Shown here piece after piece: positions 16,819-25,076 of a stretch of 64,000 nt of DNA (the stretch's first letter is position 1; each line of letters starts with the position of its first letter). Origin of the DNA: Oscillospiraceae bacterium. Its GTDB lineage: Bacteria; Bacillota; Clostridia; Oscillospirales; Oscillospiraceae. The position numbers were made by a program, and so were the translations under genes. The notes below the pieces were generated by a model, which did not search any database, was not told where the DNA came from, and was given only the letters and a program-made list of their open reading frames with translations. The stretch covers positions 1-64,000 of the forward strand of contig JAEDDG010000006.1 in NCBI GenBank assembly GCA_016293865.1. Reading direction: 5' to 3'.

Positions 16819-16857
16819 CAAAAACAGCGCAGCCCGGATTTCCGGACTGCGCTGTCC
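16819..16857 (-). terminator. Terminator of the IclR gene
   Basis: ACAGCGCAGtCCGG pairs with CCGGgCTGCGCTGT, followed by TTTTTGTT on the minus strand. It also separates the convergent lipoprotein operon. Confidence 0.65.
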
Positions 16858-16984
16858 ATCATTCATGCGCAGAAAAACAACTGTTCTGAACGGCACCGGC
16901 CCAGCGGTTTTTCAGCGGAAGCTGAAGGTATTGAATGACATCATTCGGTCTTTGGAAACCCCATCCGGCTTCCTGCCTGATCAT

Positions 16985-17773
16985 TCAATCTGCTGAGGCA
17001 CTTCCCGCATAGCCCATCATCCGGCTGAGCGCGTCAGCCGTCTCTCTCAAATACGGATAAATCCGCCTGACCGCGTCCTCTTCCATCCGGAAATGCGGCG
17101 CAGACACGCTGACCGCGGCCGCCGGCTTCCCTTCCCAGTTCAGGACCGCCGCCGCCACACAGCGTACGCCGCGGTCATGCTCCTGATTGTCAAATGCATA
17201 TCCCTGTCTGCGGATCTGCTCCAGCTCCTTCAGGAATACCGCATAATCCGTGATCGTCGTATCCGTATATGCACGGATGTCAGTTTTTTCCCAGATTCCG
17301 CGCACCTGTTCCTCCGGCATCTGGGCAAGAATGCTCTTCCCCACAGCCGTGCAGTAAAGCGGGTTGCGCTGCCCCACACAGGAGGAAATCCGCACCATCT
17401 GACGATACGGCTCAACCTTGTACCGGTATACAACATCACAGCCGTCCGGTTCAACAAGATGGGACGTCTCCTGCAGTTCTTCCGTCAGTCCGTTGAGCAG
17501 CGGTTTTGCCGCGCTCAGCAAATCTGTGGTTTCCGACACTCGGCTCCCAATTTCAAAGAGACGTACTGTCAGTCTGTAGCGGCCGGTTGCCGCATCCTTG
17601 CAGGCGTACCCGCGGTCTGCCAGCGCGCTCAGCATGCGGTGCGTTGTGCTCATATGCAGACCGGTCGCTGCAGCAAGGTCTGACAGCGCCATACCGCCCG
17701 GCGCTTCAGAAAGGGTTTCCACAATATCCAAAACCCGGTCAATGGACTGCACCGGGCCGCTGTTTGTCCGCAT
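16985..17773 (-). CDS. IclR-family transcriptional regulator
   Basis: A 262-aa regulator. The N-terminal winged helix-turn-helix includes LDIVETLSEAPGGMAL and LHMSTTHRMLSALADRG (about 14-60). The C-terminal effector domain carries the family blocks LYCTAVGKSILAQMPEEQ and FDNQEHDRGVRCVAAAVLN. GAAGGAG lies before ATG 17773. It is divergent from the MBL-fold hydrolase across a 388-bp AT-rich gap, so it probably controls itself and that gene. IclR proteins bind small aromatic or sugar-acid ligands; the ligand here is unknown. Confidence 0.9.
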   Translation of the reverse strand: MRTNSGPVQSIDRVLDIVETLSEAPGGMALSDLAAATGLHMSTTHRMLSALADRGYACKDAATGRYRLTVRLFEIGSRVSETTDLLSAAKPLLNGLTEELQETSHLVEPDGCDVVYRYKVEPYRQMVRISSCVGQRNPLYCTAVGKSILAQMPEEQVRGIWEKTDIRAYTDTTITDYAVFLKELEQIRRQGYAFDNQEHDRGVRCVAAAVLNWEGKPAAAVSVSAPHFRMEEDAVRRIYPYLRETADALSRMMGYAGSASAD

Positions 17774-17885
17774 CGATCTTCGCTCCTTCGCATTTCATAC
17801 CGGCATCCCGAACGGGACTGCCGCCGGCAAAGCCGTCTTTTTATTCAGAGTAGCATATTCCGCCGCCGTCCGCAACTTTTTTATT

Positions 17886-17945
17886 GTGGAATTTATTTTA
17901 TATTATAAAAATTCACTTGACAAATATAAAACTTTAAAGTATAAA
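17886..17945 (+). promoter_or_regulatory. Promoter with adjoining imperfect palindrome (candidate IclR site)
   Basis: TTGACA (17917-17922), 17-bp spacer and TATAAA (17940-17945) form a good plus-strand promoter. Just upstream, GTGGAATTT..AAAATTCAC (17886-17916) is an imperfect palindrome, and ACTTTAAAGT lies inside the spacer region. Two hairpins (18017-18046 and 18086-18103) follow in the leader. Operator function is a guess. Confidence 0.45.
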
Positions 17946-18016
17946 TAGGCTGATGTTTCGGGATTCGATCTGAAATATCACATTGTGAAATTCAAGTTAT
18001 GCAGACATTCAGACAC

Positions 18017-18103
18017 ACAGCGCGGAGGGCAGTTACTCCGCGCTGTGCCCTTTATACGGCGCACAAAAAAGGAAAACGGCTCAAAACGGCGCTTGTGCGC
18101 CGT
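18017..18103 (+). other. Two leader hairpins upstream of the MBL gene
   Basis: ACAGCGCGGAG pairs with CTCCGCGCTGT (18017-18046), and ACGGCGC pairs with GCGCCGT (18086-18103) followed by CTTTT. They could stop or attenuate the transcript from the promoter at 17917. Confidence 0.5.
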
Positions 18104-18121
18104 CTTTTAACGCGATATAAT
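18093..18121 (+). promoter_or_regulatory. Second promoter for the MBL-fold gene
   Basis: TTGTGC (18093-18098), 17-bp spacer and perfect TATAAT (18116-18121), 40 bp before the ATG. It overlaps the second leader hairpin. Confidence 0.5.
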
Positions 18122-18161
18122 AATAAAAAAGTCCAAACGGAAGAAAGGCCAGGCGGTACAG

Positions 18162-19007
18162 ATGAGTGAATACCTGAGTAAATACAAGGTGCGTAAAATC
18201 TATGAGGATACCTATGCCATTGCCGACTATGGCTTTGATCAGGGACCTGTGTACATGTACCTGCTGGTCGGCAGCAGGAAAGCGCTGCTGATCGACAGCG
18301 GATACGGCGGCATTGATTTACCGGCAGTTATCTCCGGAATCACCGATCTGGAGGTCAGCTGTATCTGCACTCACGGACACGTGGATCACGCCTGCGGCGC
18401 CTATCATTTTGAGAAAGCCTATCTGCATACAGCCGACGCTGAAGTCTATGCGCACTGGAGCAGCAGTGAGAACATCCGTGCGCTTGCAACGCATGGACTT
18501 GTTTTCACACCCGCTCCGGAGCAGCTTGCGGACGCACGTTATCAGGCTCTGGTCGACTCCCTTGTCAGCCGTCCGCGCGGACCGCTGCTCCCTCTGGAGG
18601 ACGTGCCGCAGTTTGATCTGGGCGGCGGCCGTCTGGTTACGTGGACACCGGTCCCCGGCCACACACCGGGCAGTGTTGCTGTCATCGACCACAAATACAA
18701 GACCGCTTTTGACAGCGACGGTGCTGCCAGCGGCGTCTGGCTTTTTCTGCCAGAATCCTCTTCTGTGGCCGCTTACCGGGACGCTCTGGCCTCATACGCC
18801 GCTCAGCTGGAGAAACTGGACATCCGGAAGCATTATGTGGGCCACATGGGCCGCTGTCTGAGCACCAGACGGAATCAGGATCTTCTCGCCTGCTGCGATA
18901 CAATTCTGAACGGCCGCAAGCCAGCCTATGACATTGCGCTCCTGGCAGGACAGGCAAAACTGATGATCTCCCACGATGCGCAGGTATTTTACAGCCGCGT
19001 CCGCTGA
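18162..19007 (+). CDS. MBL-fold metallo-hydrolase
   Basis: A 281-aa metallo-beta-lactamase-fold enzyme. The zinc motif THGHVDHACG (HxHxDH) is at about residues 71-80, with the third histidine in VPGHTPGSVAV and the acidic ligand in AFDSDGAA. A final histidine may be in KHYVGHMGR. There is no signal peptide. Close family members include glyoxalase II and lactonases; the substrate cannot be read from sequence. Divergence from the IclR regulator suggests a catabolic hydrolase induced by an IclR ligand. Confidence 0.82.
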   Translation: MSEYLSKYKVRKIYEDTYAIADYGFDQGPVYMYLLVGSRKALLIDSGYGGIDLPAVISGITDLEVSCICTHGHVDHACGAYHFEKAYLHTADAEVYAHWSSSENIRALATHGLVFTPAPEQLADARYQALVDSLVSRPRGPLLPLEDVPQFDLGGGRLVTWTPVPGHTPGSVAVIDHKYKTAFDSDGAASGVWLFLPESSSVAAYRDALASYAAQLEKLDIRKHYVGHMGRCLSTRRNQDLLACCDTILNGRKPAYDIALLAGQAKLMISHDAQVFYSRVR

Positions 19008-19057
19008 CACAGGGCCGCTTCCCCTCTCTTTTGCGCACCTGCGGCATGCAGATGCTT

Positions 19058-19090
19058 CTCCCTGCCGGCCCTTTTGGCCGGCAGGTCCAC
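19058..19090 (+). terminator. Terminator after the MBL gene
   Basis: CTGCCGGCC pairs with GGCCGGCAG around TTTT. The T-run is poor, so termination may be partial. Confidence 0.45.
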
Positions 19091-19173
19091 ATCTTGTGTA
19101 TGCCACGGCGGCACAGTGGCAAATCTGACAACAAAATGCAAAAAACTGCTGAAATTTTCATAAATCCTGCTTG

Positions 19174-19202
19174 TTGATTCAACCGCCAAAATAATGTACG
19201 AT
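19174..19202 (+). promoter_or_regulatory. Promoter of xpt
   Basis: TTGATT (19174-19179), 17-bp spacer and TACGAT (19197-19202). I saw no purine riboswitch in the short leader that follows. Confidence 0.5.
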
Positions 19203-19237
19203 ACTTGCATATTCTTCTGTTTTAGGTGGTGTTTGCA

Positions 19238-19810
19238 ATGCAGCTGCTTGAAGACCGTATCCGGCGGGACGGCAAGGTCCGCGGTACGGATATTCTGAAA
19301 GTCGACAGTTTCCTGAACCACCAGATTGACGTAGAGCTGCTCAATGCGCTTGGCCGTGAATGGCGGCGCCTGTTTGACGGCTGCGGCGTCAACAAAATTC
19401 TGACAATTGAAGCCTCCGGCATCGGTCTTGCCTGTATCGCAGCCCAGTATTTCAACTGCCCTGTCGTGTTCGCAAAGAAAAGCCAGACAAAAAATATTGC
19501 CGGGGACGTGTATACAACGAAAGTTGAGTCCTTCACACATGGCCGCGTATATGACGTGATTGTGTCGAAGGACTTTCTCTGTTCTGACGACCGCGTGCTG
19601 ATTATTGACGACTTTCTTGCCAACGGCGCGGCACTGGAGGGTCTGATCCGTCTGATCGGACAGGCGGGCGCTGTCCTCGTCGGTGCGGGAATCGCAGTTG
19701 AGAAGGCGTTCCAGCCCGGCGGCAGCCGGCTGCGTCAGCAGGGAATCCGCGTTGAATCGCTTGCCCGCATCAAATCCATGGATGAAAAGACGGGAATCGT
19801 CTTTTGCTGA
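19238..19810 (+). CDS. xpt: Xanthine phosphoribosyltransferase
   Basis: A 190-aa salvage enzyme that converts xanthine and PRPP to XMP. The PRPP-binding loop VLIIDDFLANGAAL is at about residues 123-136. The protein matches the Xpt family from the first residues (MQLLEDRI, TDILKVDSFLNHQ) to EKAFQPGG. I start at ATG 19238 because AGGTGG is 8 nt upstream; the earlier GTG at 19226 lies within that site. It is followed by a BMP-type lipoprotein and nucleoside ABC transporter genes, giving a purine uptake and salvage locus. Confidence 0.93.
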   Translation: MQLLEDRIRRDGKVRGTDILKVDSFLNHQIDVELLNALGREWRRLFDGCGVNKILTIEASGIGLACIAAQYFNCPVVFAKKSQTKNIAGDVYTTKVESFTHGRVYDVIVSKDFLCSDDRVLIIDDFLANGAALEGLIRLIGQAGAVLVGAGIAVEKAFQPGGSRLRQQGIRVESLARIKSMDEKTGIVFC

Positions 19811-19871
19811 GGTCAATACCGCCGGATTCCCGGCTGTATAATAACAATACTTTCTTTGGAGGAAACAAACG

Positions 19872-21170
19872 ATGGGAAAGAAACTGATTGCACTGCTCCT
19901 GGCGCTTGTCCTTGTGTTTGCTCTGGCCGCCTGCGGCGCAGAACAGAACGATGACAGCGCAGACAAAACGGTCGCAGAAAAGGTCGAAGAGGCCGCTGAG
20001 AATCCTGTGGATACCAGCAAGGTCAAGGAAGCTGCTGATAACGGCACACTGAAAATCGGCGTGATCCTTGTCGGCGACGAAAACGAAGGCTACACCTATG
20101 CGCACATCGAAGGCATCGAAGAAGCAAAGGCAAACCTCGGTCTGACCAACGATCAGGTCATTTACAAATACAGCATTCCTGAGGATGAGACCTGCTACGA
20201 TACCGCTGTCGACCTTGCTGAGCAGGGCTGCCAGATGATTTTCTCCAACAGCTTTTCTCATGAATCCTACATGGTGCAGGCCGCTGAAGAGTATCCTGAC
20301 ATCATTTTCCTGCCCGCCACCGGCAATATGGCTGCCACCTGCGGCCTTGACAACGTGGTCAACTACTTCACCAGTATCTATCAGTCCCGCTATGTCTCCG
20401 GCGTTGTCGCTGGCATGAAGCTGGCTGAGATGATTGAAAACAACGAACTGACCGACGCCAACTACAATGACGACGGCACCATCAAAATCGGTTATGTCGG
20501 CGCTTATCCGTATGCAGAGGTCGTTTCCGGCTACACCGCATTCTTCCTCGGCGTACAGTCCATTGTTGAAAATGTTGCGATGGAAGTCAGCTACACCAGC
20601 TCCTGGTTTGACATCACCGCTGAGGCTGAGGCCGCCAACACTCTGATGTCCCGCGGCTGCTGCATCATCAGCCAGCACGCCGACTCCACCGGCGCTCCCT
20701 CCGCAGTGCAGGCTGCGCAGGATGCGGGCAGCAACGTATACTGCGTCGGCTACAACGTTGACATGCTTTCTGTCGCCCCCACCGCTGCGCTGACCAGCGC
20801 ACAGAACTGCTGGGGTGTCCTCTACACCAATATGATCGGCACCGCCATGAAGGGCGAGGATCTTGCAAAAAACAACACCGTCGGCTTCAATGAGGACGGC
20901 GTAAAGATCTCCGCGCTTGGCCCCTCCTGCGCTGCAGGCACCGCTGAAAAGGTTGCTGAAGTTGAAGCCGCAATCAAGAACGGCAGCTTCAATGTCTTCG
21001 ATACCTCCACGTTCACCGTCGGCGGCGAAACCGTTGATTCCTACACGAACTGCTACGGCTTCGACGGCATCGAGACCATCTGGGACGGCTACTTCCATGA
21101 GTCCGAAATCATCTCTGCGCCTCTGTTCGAGCTGCGCATTGACGGCATCACTGAGCTGAACAACAACTGA
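19872..21170 (+). CDS. BMP-family nucleoside-binding lipoprotein
   Basis: A 432-aa substrate-binding lipoprotein. The signal peptide ends in ALAACG (lipid-linked Cys about 22), followed by an acidic linker and the two-lobe BMP/Med domain (KIGVILVGDENEGYTYAH, VVNYFTSIYQSRYVSGVVAG). Members bind purine nucleosides for NupA-type ABC importers, matching the following ATPase and permeases and the preceding xpt. TTGGAGG lies 9 nt before ATG. A stable hairpin just after the gene probably lets this subunit be made in excess over the membrane parts. Confidence 0.9.
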   Translation: MGKKLIALLLALVLVFALAACGAEQNDDSADKTVAEKVEEAAENPVDTSKVKEAADNGTLKIGVILVGDENEGYTYAHIEGIEEAKANLGLTNDQVIYKYSIPEDETCYDTAVDLAEQGCQMIFSNSFSHESYMVQAAEEYPDIIFLPATGNMAATCGLDNVVNYFTSIYQSRYVSGVVAGMKLAEMIENNELTDANYNDDGTIKIGYVGAYPYAEVVSGYTAFFLGVQSIVENVAMEVSYTSSWFDITAEAEAANTLMSRGCCIISQHADSTGAPSAVQAAQDAGSNVYCVGYNVDMLSVAPTAALTSAQNCWGVLYTNMIGTAMKGEDLAKNNTVGFNEDGVKISALGPSCAAGTAEKVAEVEAAIKNGSFNVFDTSTFTVGGETVDSYTNCYGFDGIETIWDGYFHESEIISAPLFELRIDGITELNNN

Positions 21171-21191
21171 TCCATCGTCTCAATCTACATA

Positions 21192-21224
21192 ACGGGAAAA
21201 GCCGCCGCAAGCGGCTTTTCCCGA
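21192..21224 (+). terminator. Partial terminator/stabilising hairpin between lipoprotein and ABC genes
   Basis: CGGGAAAAGCCGC pairs with GCGGCTTTTCCCG around CGCAA. Only ATTTG follows, so read-through to the ABC genes is expected. Confidence 0.55.
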
Positions 21225-21325
21225 TTTGTGCTTATTCTCCGGTGTTTTTCTGCGTATGCCCGCCGGTGCGGACACAGGCAGGAACCCATCGGAACCAATA
21301 CTTTTTTTGATAAGGGGGACTCATC

Positions 21326-22855
21326 TTGAACGAACCCGCTGTATCCATGCGCGATATTTCCAAAACGTTCGGCACAGTTGTCGCCAATGACAAGGTCTGG
21401 CTGGACATCTACCGCGGTGAGGTGCTGGCGCTTCTGGGTGAAAACGGCAGCGGCAAAACCACGCTGATGAACATGCTCTCCGGAATCTATTACCCGGACT
21501 CCGGACAGATCACCGTGGACGGACGCGAGGTCAGCATCCGCTCGCCCAAGGACGCCTTTGACCTGGGAATCGGCATGATCCATCAGCACTTCAAGCTTGT
21601 GGACGTGCTGACCGCCGCTGAAAACATCATTCTCGGCCTGCCGGGCAAGGGCAGGCTGGATATGAAAGCAGTCGCCGCAAAAATCCGCAGCATCTGCGAT
21701 CTGTACGGATTTGATATTGATCCGAACCAGAAAATTTACGATATGTCCGTCTCTCAGAAGCAGACGGTTGAAATTGTAAAAGTTCTCTACCGCGGCGCGG
21801 ATATTCTGATTCTGGACGAGCCGACCGCCGTTCTGACGCCCCAGGAAACCGACAAGCTCTTCAATGTCCTGCGCAATATGCGCAACGACAACAAGGCCGT
21901 CGTCATCATCACCCACAAGCTGCATGAGGTGGAGGAGATTTCCGACCGTGTTGCCGTCCTGCGTCACGGCGCTTTCGTCGGCGATATGCTCACAAAGGAC
22001 ACCACGCCCAGTGAAATGACCAACATGATGGTCGGCCATCCGGTCAGCCTGAATATCGTCCGTCCGGAGCCAGAAAACCCGCGTCCGCGTCTCACAGTCG
22101 AAGGCCTGACCGTGCGCGATGCTGACGGCATTGTCAGACTGGACCACGTCTCCTTCACCGCCAATTCCGGAGAGATTCTCGGCATTGCCGGCGTCTCCGG
22201 CAGCGGCCAGAAGGAGCTGCTGGAAGCCATCGCCGGTCTGCAGCACGTTGAATCCGGCTCCATTACATACCTGGATGACCAGAAAGGTCCGGAATCCCTG
22301 ATCGGGAAAAATCCGCTGGAAATCTCCCGCATGGGTGTAACGCTCTCTTTCGTGCCGGAGGACCGGCTGGGCATGGGCCTTGTGGGTGCCATGGATCTGA
22401 CAGACAATATGCTTCTGCGCTCGTTCCGCAAGGGCCGCTCCCTGTTTGCCGACCGGAAAACGCCGCACAGGCTGGCCGAACGTGTGGTCCACGATCTGGA
22501 CGTCAATACACCCAGCATCGACACACAGGTACGCAAACTCTCCGGCGGCAATGTGCAGAAGGTGCTTGTCGGCCGTGAAATTTCCTCAGCGCCCACCGTT
22601 CTGATGACCGCATACGCAGTGCGGGGTCTGGACATCAACTCCTCCTATACCATCTACGATCTGATCACCAAACAAAAGCAGCAGGGCGTTGCTGTGATTT
22701 ACGTTGGCGAAGATCTCGACGTTCTTGTGGAACTCTGCGACCGGATTCTCGTTTTGTGCGGCGGCCGCGTCAGCGGAATCGTGGACGGCCGGAACACAAG
22801 CAAACGTGAGGTCGGCCTGATGATGACCAAACTTGGAGGGGAGGCAGGCAAATGA
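21326..22855 (+). CDS. ABC transporter ATPase (nucleoside/sugar type, two ATPase domains)
   Basis: A 509-aa fused double ATPase. Domain 1 has Walker A GENGSGKTT (about 39-47), signature VSQKQTVEI and Walker B ILILDEPTAVLTPQE. Domain 2 has GVSGSGQKELL, LSGGNVQKVLVGREI and a divergent Walker B region, LMTAYAVRGLDI, as is normal for the second half of RbsA/NupA-type proteins, though the T-A-Y-A-V variant is unusual. The only plausible start is TTG 21326, with AAGGGGG 7 nt before. The stop overlaps the first permease (ATGA). It powers the purine nucleoside importer inferred from the neighbours. Confidence 0.92.
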   Translation: MNEPAVSMRDISKTFGTVVANDKVWLDIYRGEVLALLGENGSGKTTLMNMLSGIYYPDSGQITVDGREVSIRSPKDAFDLGIGMIHQHFKLVDVLTAAENIILGLPGKGRLDMKAVAAKIRSICDLYGFDIDPNQKIYDMSVSQKQTVEIVKVLYRGADILILDEPTAVLTPQETDKLFNVLRNMRNDNKAVVIITHKLHEVEEISDRVAVLRHGAFVGDMLTKDTTPSEMTNMMVGHPVSLNIVRPEPENPRPRLTVEGLTVRDADGIVRLDHVSFTANSGEILGIAGVSGSGQKELLEAIAGLQHVESGSITYLDDQKGPESLIGKNPLEISRMGVTLSFVPEDRLGMGLVGAMDLTDNMLLRSFRKGRSLFADRKTPHRLAERVVHDLDVNTPSIDTQVRKLSGGNVQKVLVGREISSAPTVLMTAYAVRGLDINSSYTIYDLITKQKQQGVAVIYVGEDLDVLVELCDRILVLCGGRVSGIVDGRNTSKREVGLMMTKLGGEAGK

Positions 22856-23943
22856 ATAAGGAACCTTTCATCCGCATCAGCCGCCGGGATGACCTTCCCA
22901 TCTGGAAGGCCTGGCTGATCCGGATTGCCGCCGTGATTATCTCTCTGATTCTCTGCGGCATTATCATTTACGGGCTTGTCAAACTGAACCCGCTGAAGGT
23001 TTACATAACCATGTGGCAGGGCGCCTTTTCCACTGAAAAACGCTGCTGGATCACCATCCGGGACTGCATGATGCTTCTGTGCATCGGCGTCGGCCTTGCG
23101 CCGGCCTTCAGAATGCGCTTCTGGAACATCGGCGCCGAAGGTCAGATTCTGGTTGGCGGCATCGCAACCGCCGCCTGTATGCTGTACTTCAAGAGTCTGC
23201 CGACTCCTCTGCTTCTGCTGGTCATGCTCATTGCCAGCGTGACTGCCGGCGCACTCTGGGGACTTGTTCCGGCGCTGTTCAAGGCGCGCTGGGAAACTAA
23301 CGAGACGCTTTTCACGCTGATGATGAACTACATTGCCATTCAGCTCACCTCATTTTTCGTCAGCAAATGGGAAAATCCTTACGGCTCCAACAGCGTGGGC
23401 ATCATTAACCGGACCTCGCAGGAAGGCTGGTTCCCCAGCATTTTCGGTCAGCAGTATCTTTTGAATGTGATCATTGTCATGGCGCTGACCATCGGCATGT
23501 TTGTCTATCTCAAATACTCCAAGCACGGCTATGAGATTGCCGTCACCGGCGAGAGCGAACGCACAGCGCGCTACATCGGCATCAATGTACGCCGCACCAT
23601 CATCCGGACTATGCTGCTGTCCGGCGGCATCTGCGGTCTGGCCGGTTTTGTGGCCGTGGCCGGCGCCTCCCATACCATCTCCACAAGCACGGCAGGCGGG
23701 CGCGGCTTTACCGCAATCATTGTGGCATGGCTGGCAAAATTCAATACCTTTGTCATGATCCTTGTGGCGCTTCTGCTGGTTGTCCTTGAAAAGGGCGCGG
23801 CGGAGATTGCATCCATTTACAGTCTCAGCGAATATGCCTCACAGATGATTGAGGGCATCATTCTCTTCTTCATTCTCGGCAGCGAGTTCTTCATCAATTA
23901 CAGGCTCATTTTCCGCAGCAAGGCAAAGGAGGTGCAGGCATGA
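22852..23943 (+). CDS. ABC transporter permease (nucleoside type), first subunit
   Basis: A 363-aa inner-membrane permease of the BPD_transp_2 family with about nine hydrophobic helices. The coupling-type sequence NIGAEGQILVGGIATAA is near residue 91 and MNYIAIQLTSF near 160. It is coupled to the ATPase gene upstream and to the second permease downstream by 4-bp overlaps. Confidence 0.9.
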   Translation: MNKEPFIRISRRDDLPIWKAWLIRIAAVIISLILCGIIIYGLVKLNPLKVYITMWQGAFSTEKRCWITIRDCMMLLCIGVGLAPAFRMRFWNIGAEGQILVGGIATAACMLYFKSLPTPLLLLVMLIASVTAGALWGLVPALFKARWETNETLFTLMMNYIAIQLTSFFVSKWENPYGSNSVGIINRTSQEGWFPSIFGQQYLLNVIIVMALTIGMFVYLKYSKHGYEIAVTGESERTARYIGINVRRTIIRTMLLSGGICGLAGFVAVAGASHTISTSTAGGRGFTAIIVAWLAKFNTFVMILVALLLVVLEKGAAEIASIYSLSEYASQMIEGIILFFILGSEFFINYRLIFRSKAKEVQA

Positions 23944-24902
23944 CACAGCTTTTACAGGCGGCCATTATATTCGGCACAGTGATTCTTTTCGGCGCCATCG
24001 GTGAAATCATCACGGAAAAAAGCGGCAACCTGAATCTGGGCGTTCCCGGCATCATGTATCTGGGCGGCATCGCCGGTCTTGTCGGAACATTCTTCTACGA
24101 GAGCAGCTGCGCCGAACCCAATGTGTTCCTCTGCGTGGTCATCGCGCTTGTCTGTTCCATCACAGCCTCCGTACTGGGCGGCCTGATTTACAGCTTTCTG
24201 ACCATCACACTGCGCGCCAATCAGAATGTCACCGGTCTGACGCTGACCATTTTCGGTTCCGGCGTGGCCAATTTCTTCGGCGGCTCGCTGAACAAACTGG
24301 CCGGCGGTGTCGGGCAGATTTCCGTTTCCGCCACCAGCTCCGGCTTCTGCAAAACGCTTCCCTTCCTGCGCAATGTCAGCGTGTTTTCAAGTCTCGGCTT
24401 CATGGTTTATCTGGCTGTGGCGCTCGCCATCTGTGCGACGCTGTTTCTGACAAAGACACGGCGCGGCCTGAACCTGCGTGCCGTAGGTGAAAATCCCGCC
24501 ACTGCCGACGCGGCCGGCATCAACGTCACCCGTTACAAGTATCTGGCCACCTGTATCGGCGCGGCCATCTCCGGTCTCGGCGGACTGTATTATACCATGG
24601 ACTACATCAAGGGCACCTGGGCCAACGACGGCTCCATCGAAAGCCTTGGCTGGCTGGCTGTGGCGCTTGTCATCTTTGCCCGCTGGAAACCCGTGCACGC
24701 CATCTGGGGCTCTTATCTGTTCGGTATTCTCTTCTGGGTCTATCTGTACATTCCCGGCCTGTCCCGCTCCTCCATGGAGCTTTTCAAGGCGCTCCCCTAC
24801 GTGGTCACCTTTATCGTCCTGATCGCCGTCAGCATCCACAAGCACCGGGAAAGCAACGGACCTGCCGCGCTCGGCCTGTCCTATTTCAGGGAAGACCGGT
24901 AG
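23940..24902 (+). CDS. ABC transporter permease (nucleoside type), second subunit
   Basis: A 320-aa permease of the same family. GEIITEKSGNLNLGVPGIMYLGG is shared with the YufQ/NupC group (shown here in two parts: GEIITEKSGNL and NLGVPGIM), and GLNLRAVGENPATADAAGIN near residue 180 is the usual cytoplasmic loop. It completes the importer: lipoprotein, ATPase and two permeases. A strong terminator follows. Confidence 0.9.
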   Translation: MTQLLQAAIIFGTVILFGAIGEIITEKSGNLNLGVPGIMYLGGIAGLVGTFFYESSCAEPNVFLCVVIALVCSITASVLGGLIYSFLTITLRANQNVTGLTLTIFGSGVANFFGGSLNKLAGGVGQISVSATSSGFCKTLPFLRNVSVFSSLGFMVYLAVALAICATLFLTKTRRGLNLRAVGENPATADAAGINVTRYKYLATCIGAAISGLGGLYYTMDYIKGTWANDGSIESLGWLAVALVIFARWKPVHAIWGSYLFGILFWVYLYIPGLSRSSMELFKALPYVVTFIVLIAVSIHKHRESNGPAALGLSYFREDR

Positions 24903-24942
24903 CCGCGCTTCCGCCCGGAACATTTTTCGCTTTTTGATCCTG

Positions 24943-24979
24943 AAAAACCGTTCTGCCTTGCCGGCAGGACGGTTTTTTT
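24943..24979 (+). terminator. Terminator of the nucleoside transporter operon
   Basis: AAACCGTtCTGCC pairs with GGCAGgACGGTTT, followed by a T-run of seven. Confidence 0.8.
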
Positions 24980-25016
24980 GCCATACAGGTCGATATCCGG
25001 AATATACTCGTGCTCA

Positions 25017-25056
25017 GCAAAAACAGACCCGACTTCCGTCGGGTCTGTTTTTGTTC
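25017..25056. terminator. Bidirectional terminator
   Basis: AAAAACAGACCCGAC pairs with GTCGGGTCTGTTTTT around TTCC. It lies between the convergent transporter operon and the SLH gene and works on both strands. Confidence 0.8.
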
Positions 25057-25076
25057 ACGCAATTGAACAGGTTCAA

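Noticed and set aside
19010..19237. Purine riboswitch before xpt
   Set aside because: Purine salvage genes often have one, but the conserved junction sequences are not present and the promoter lies only about 36 bp before the start.
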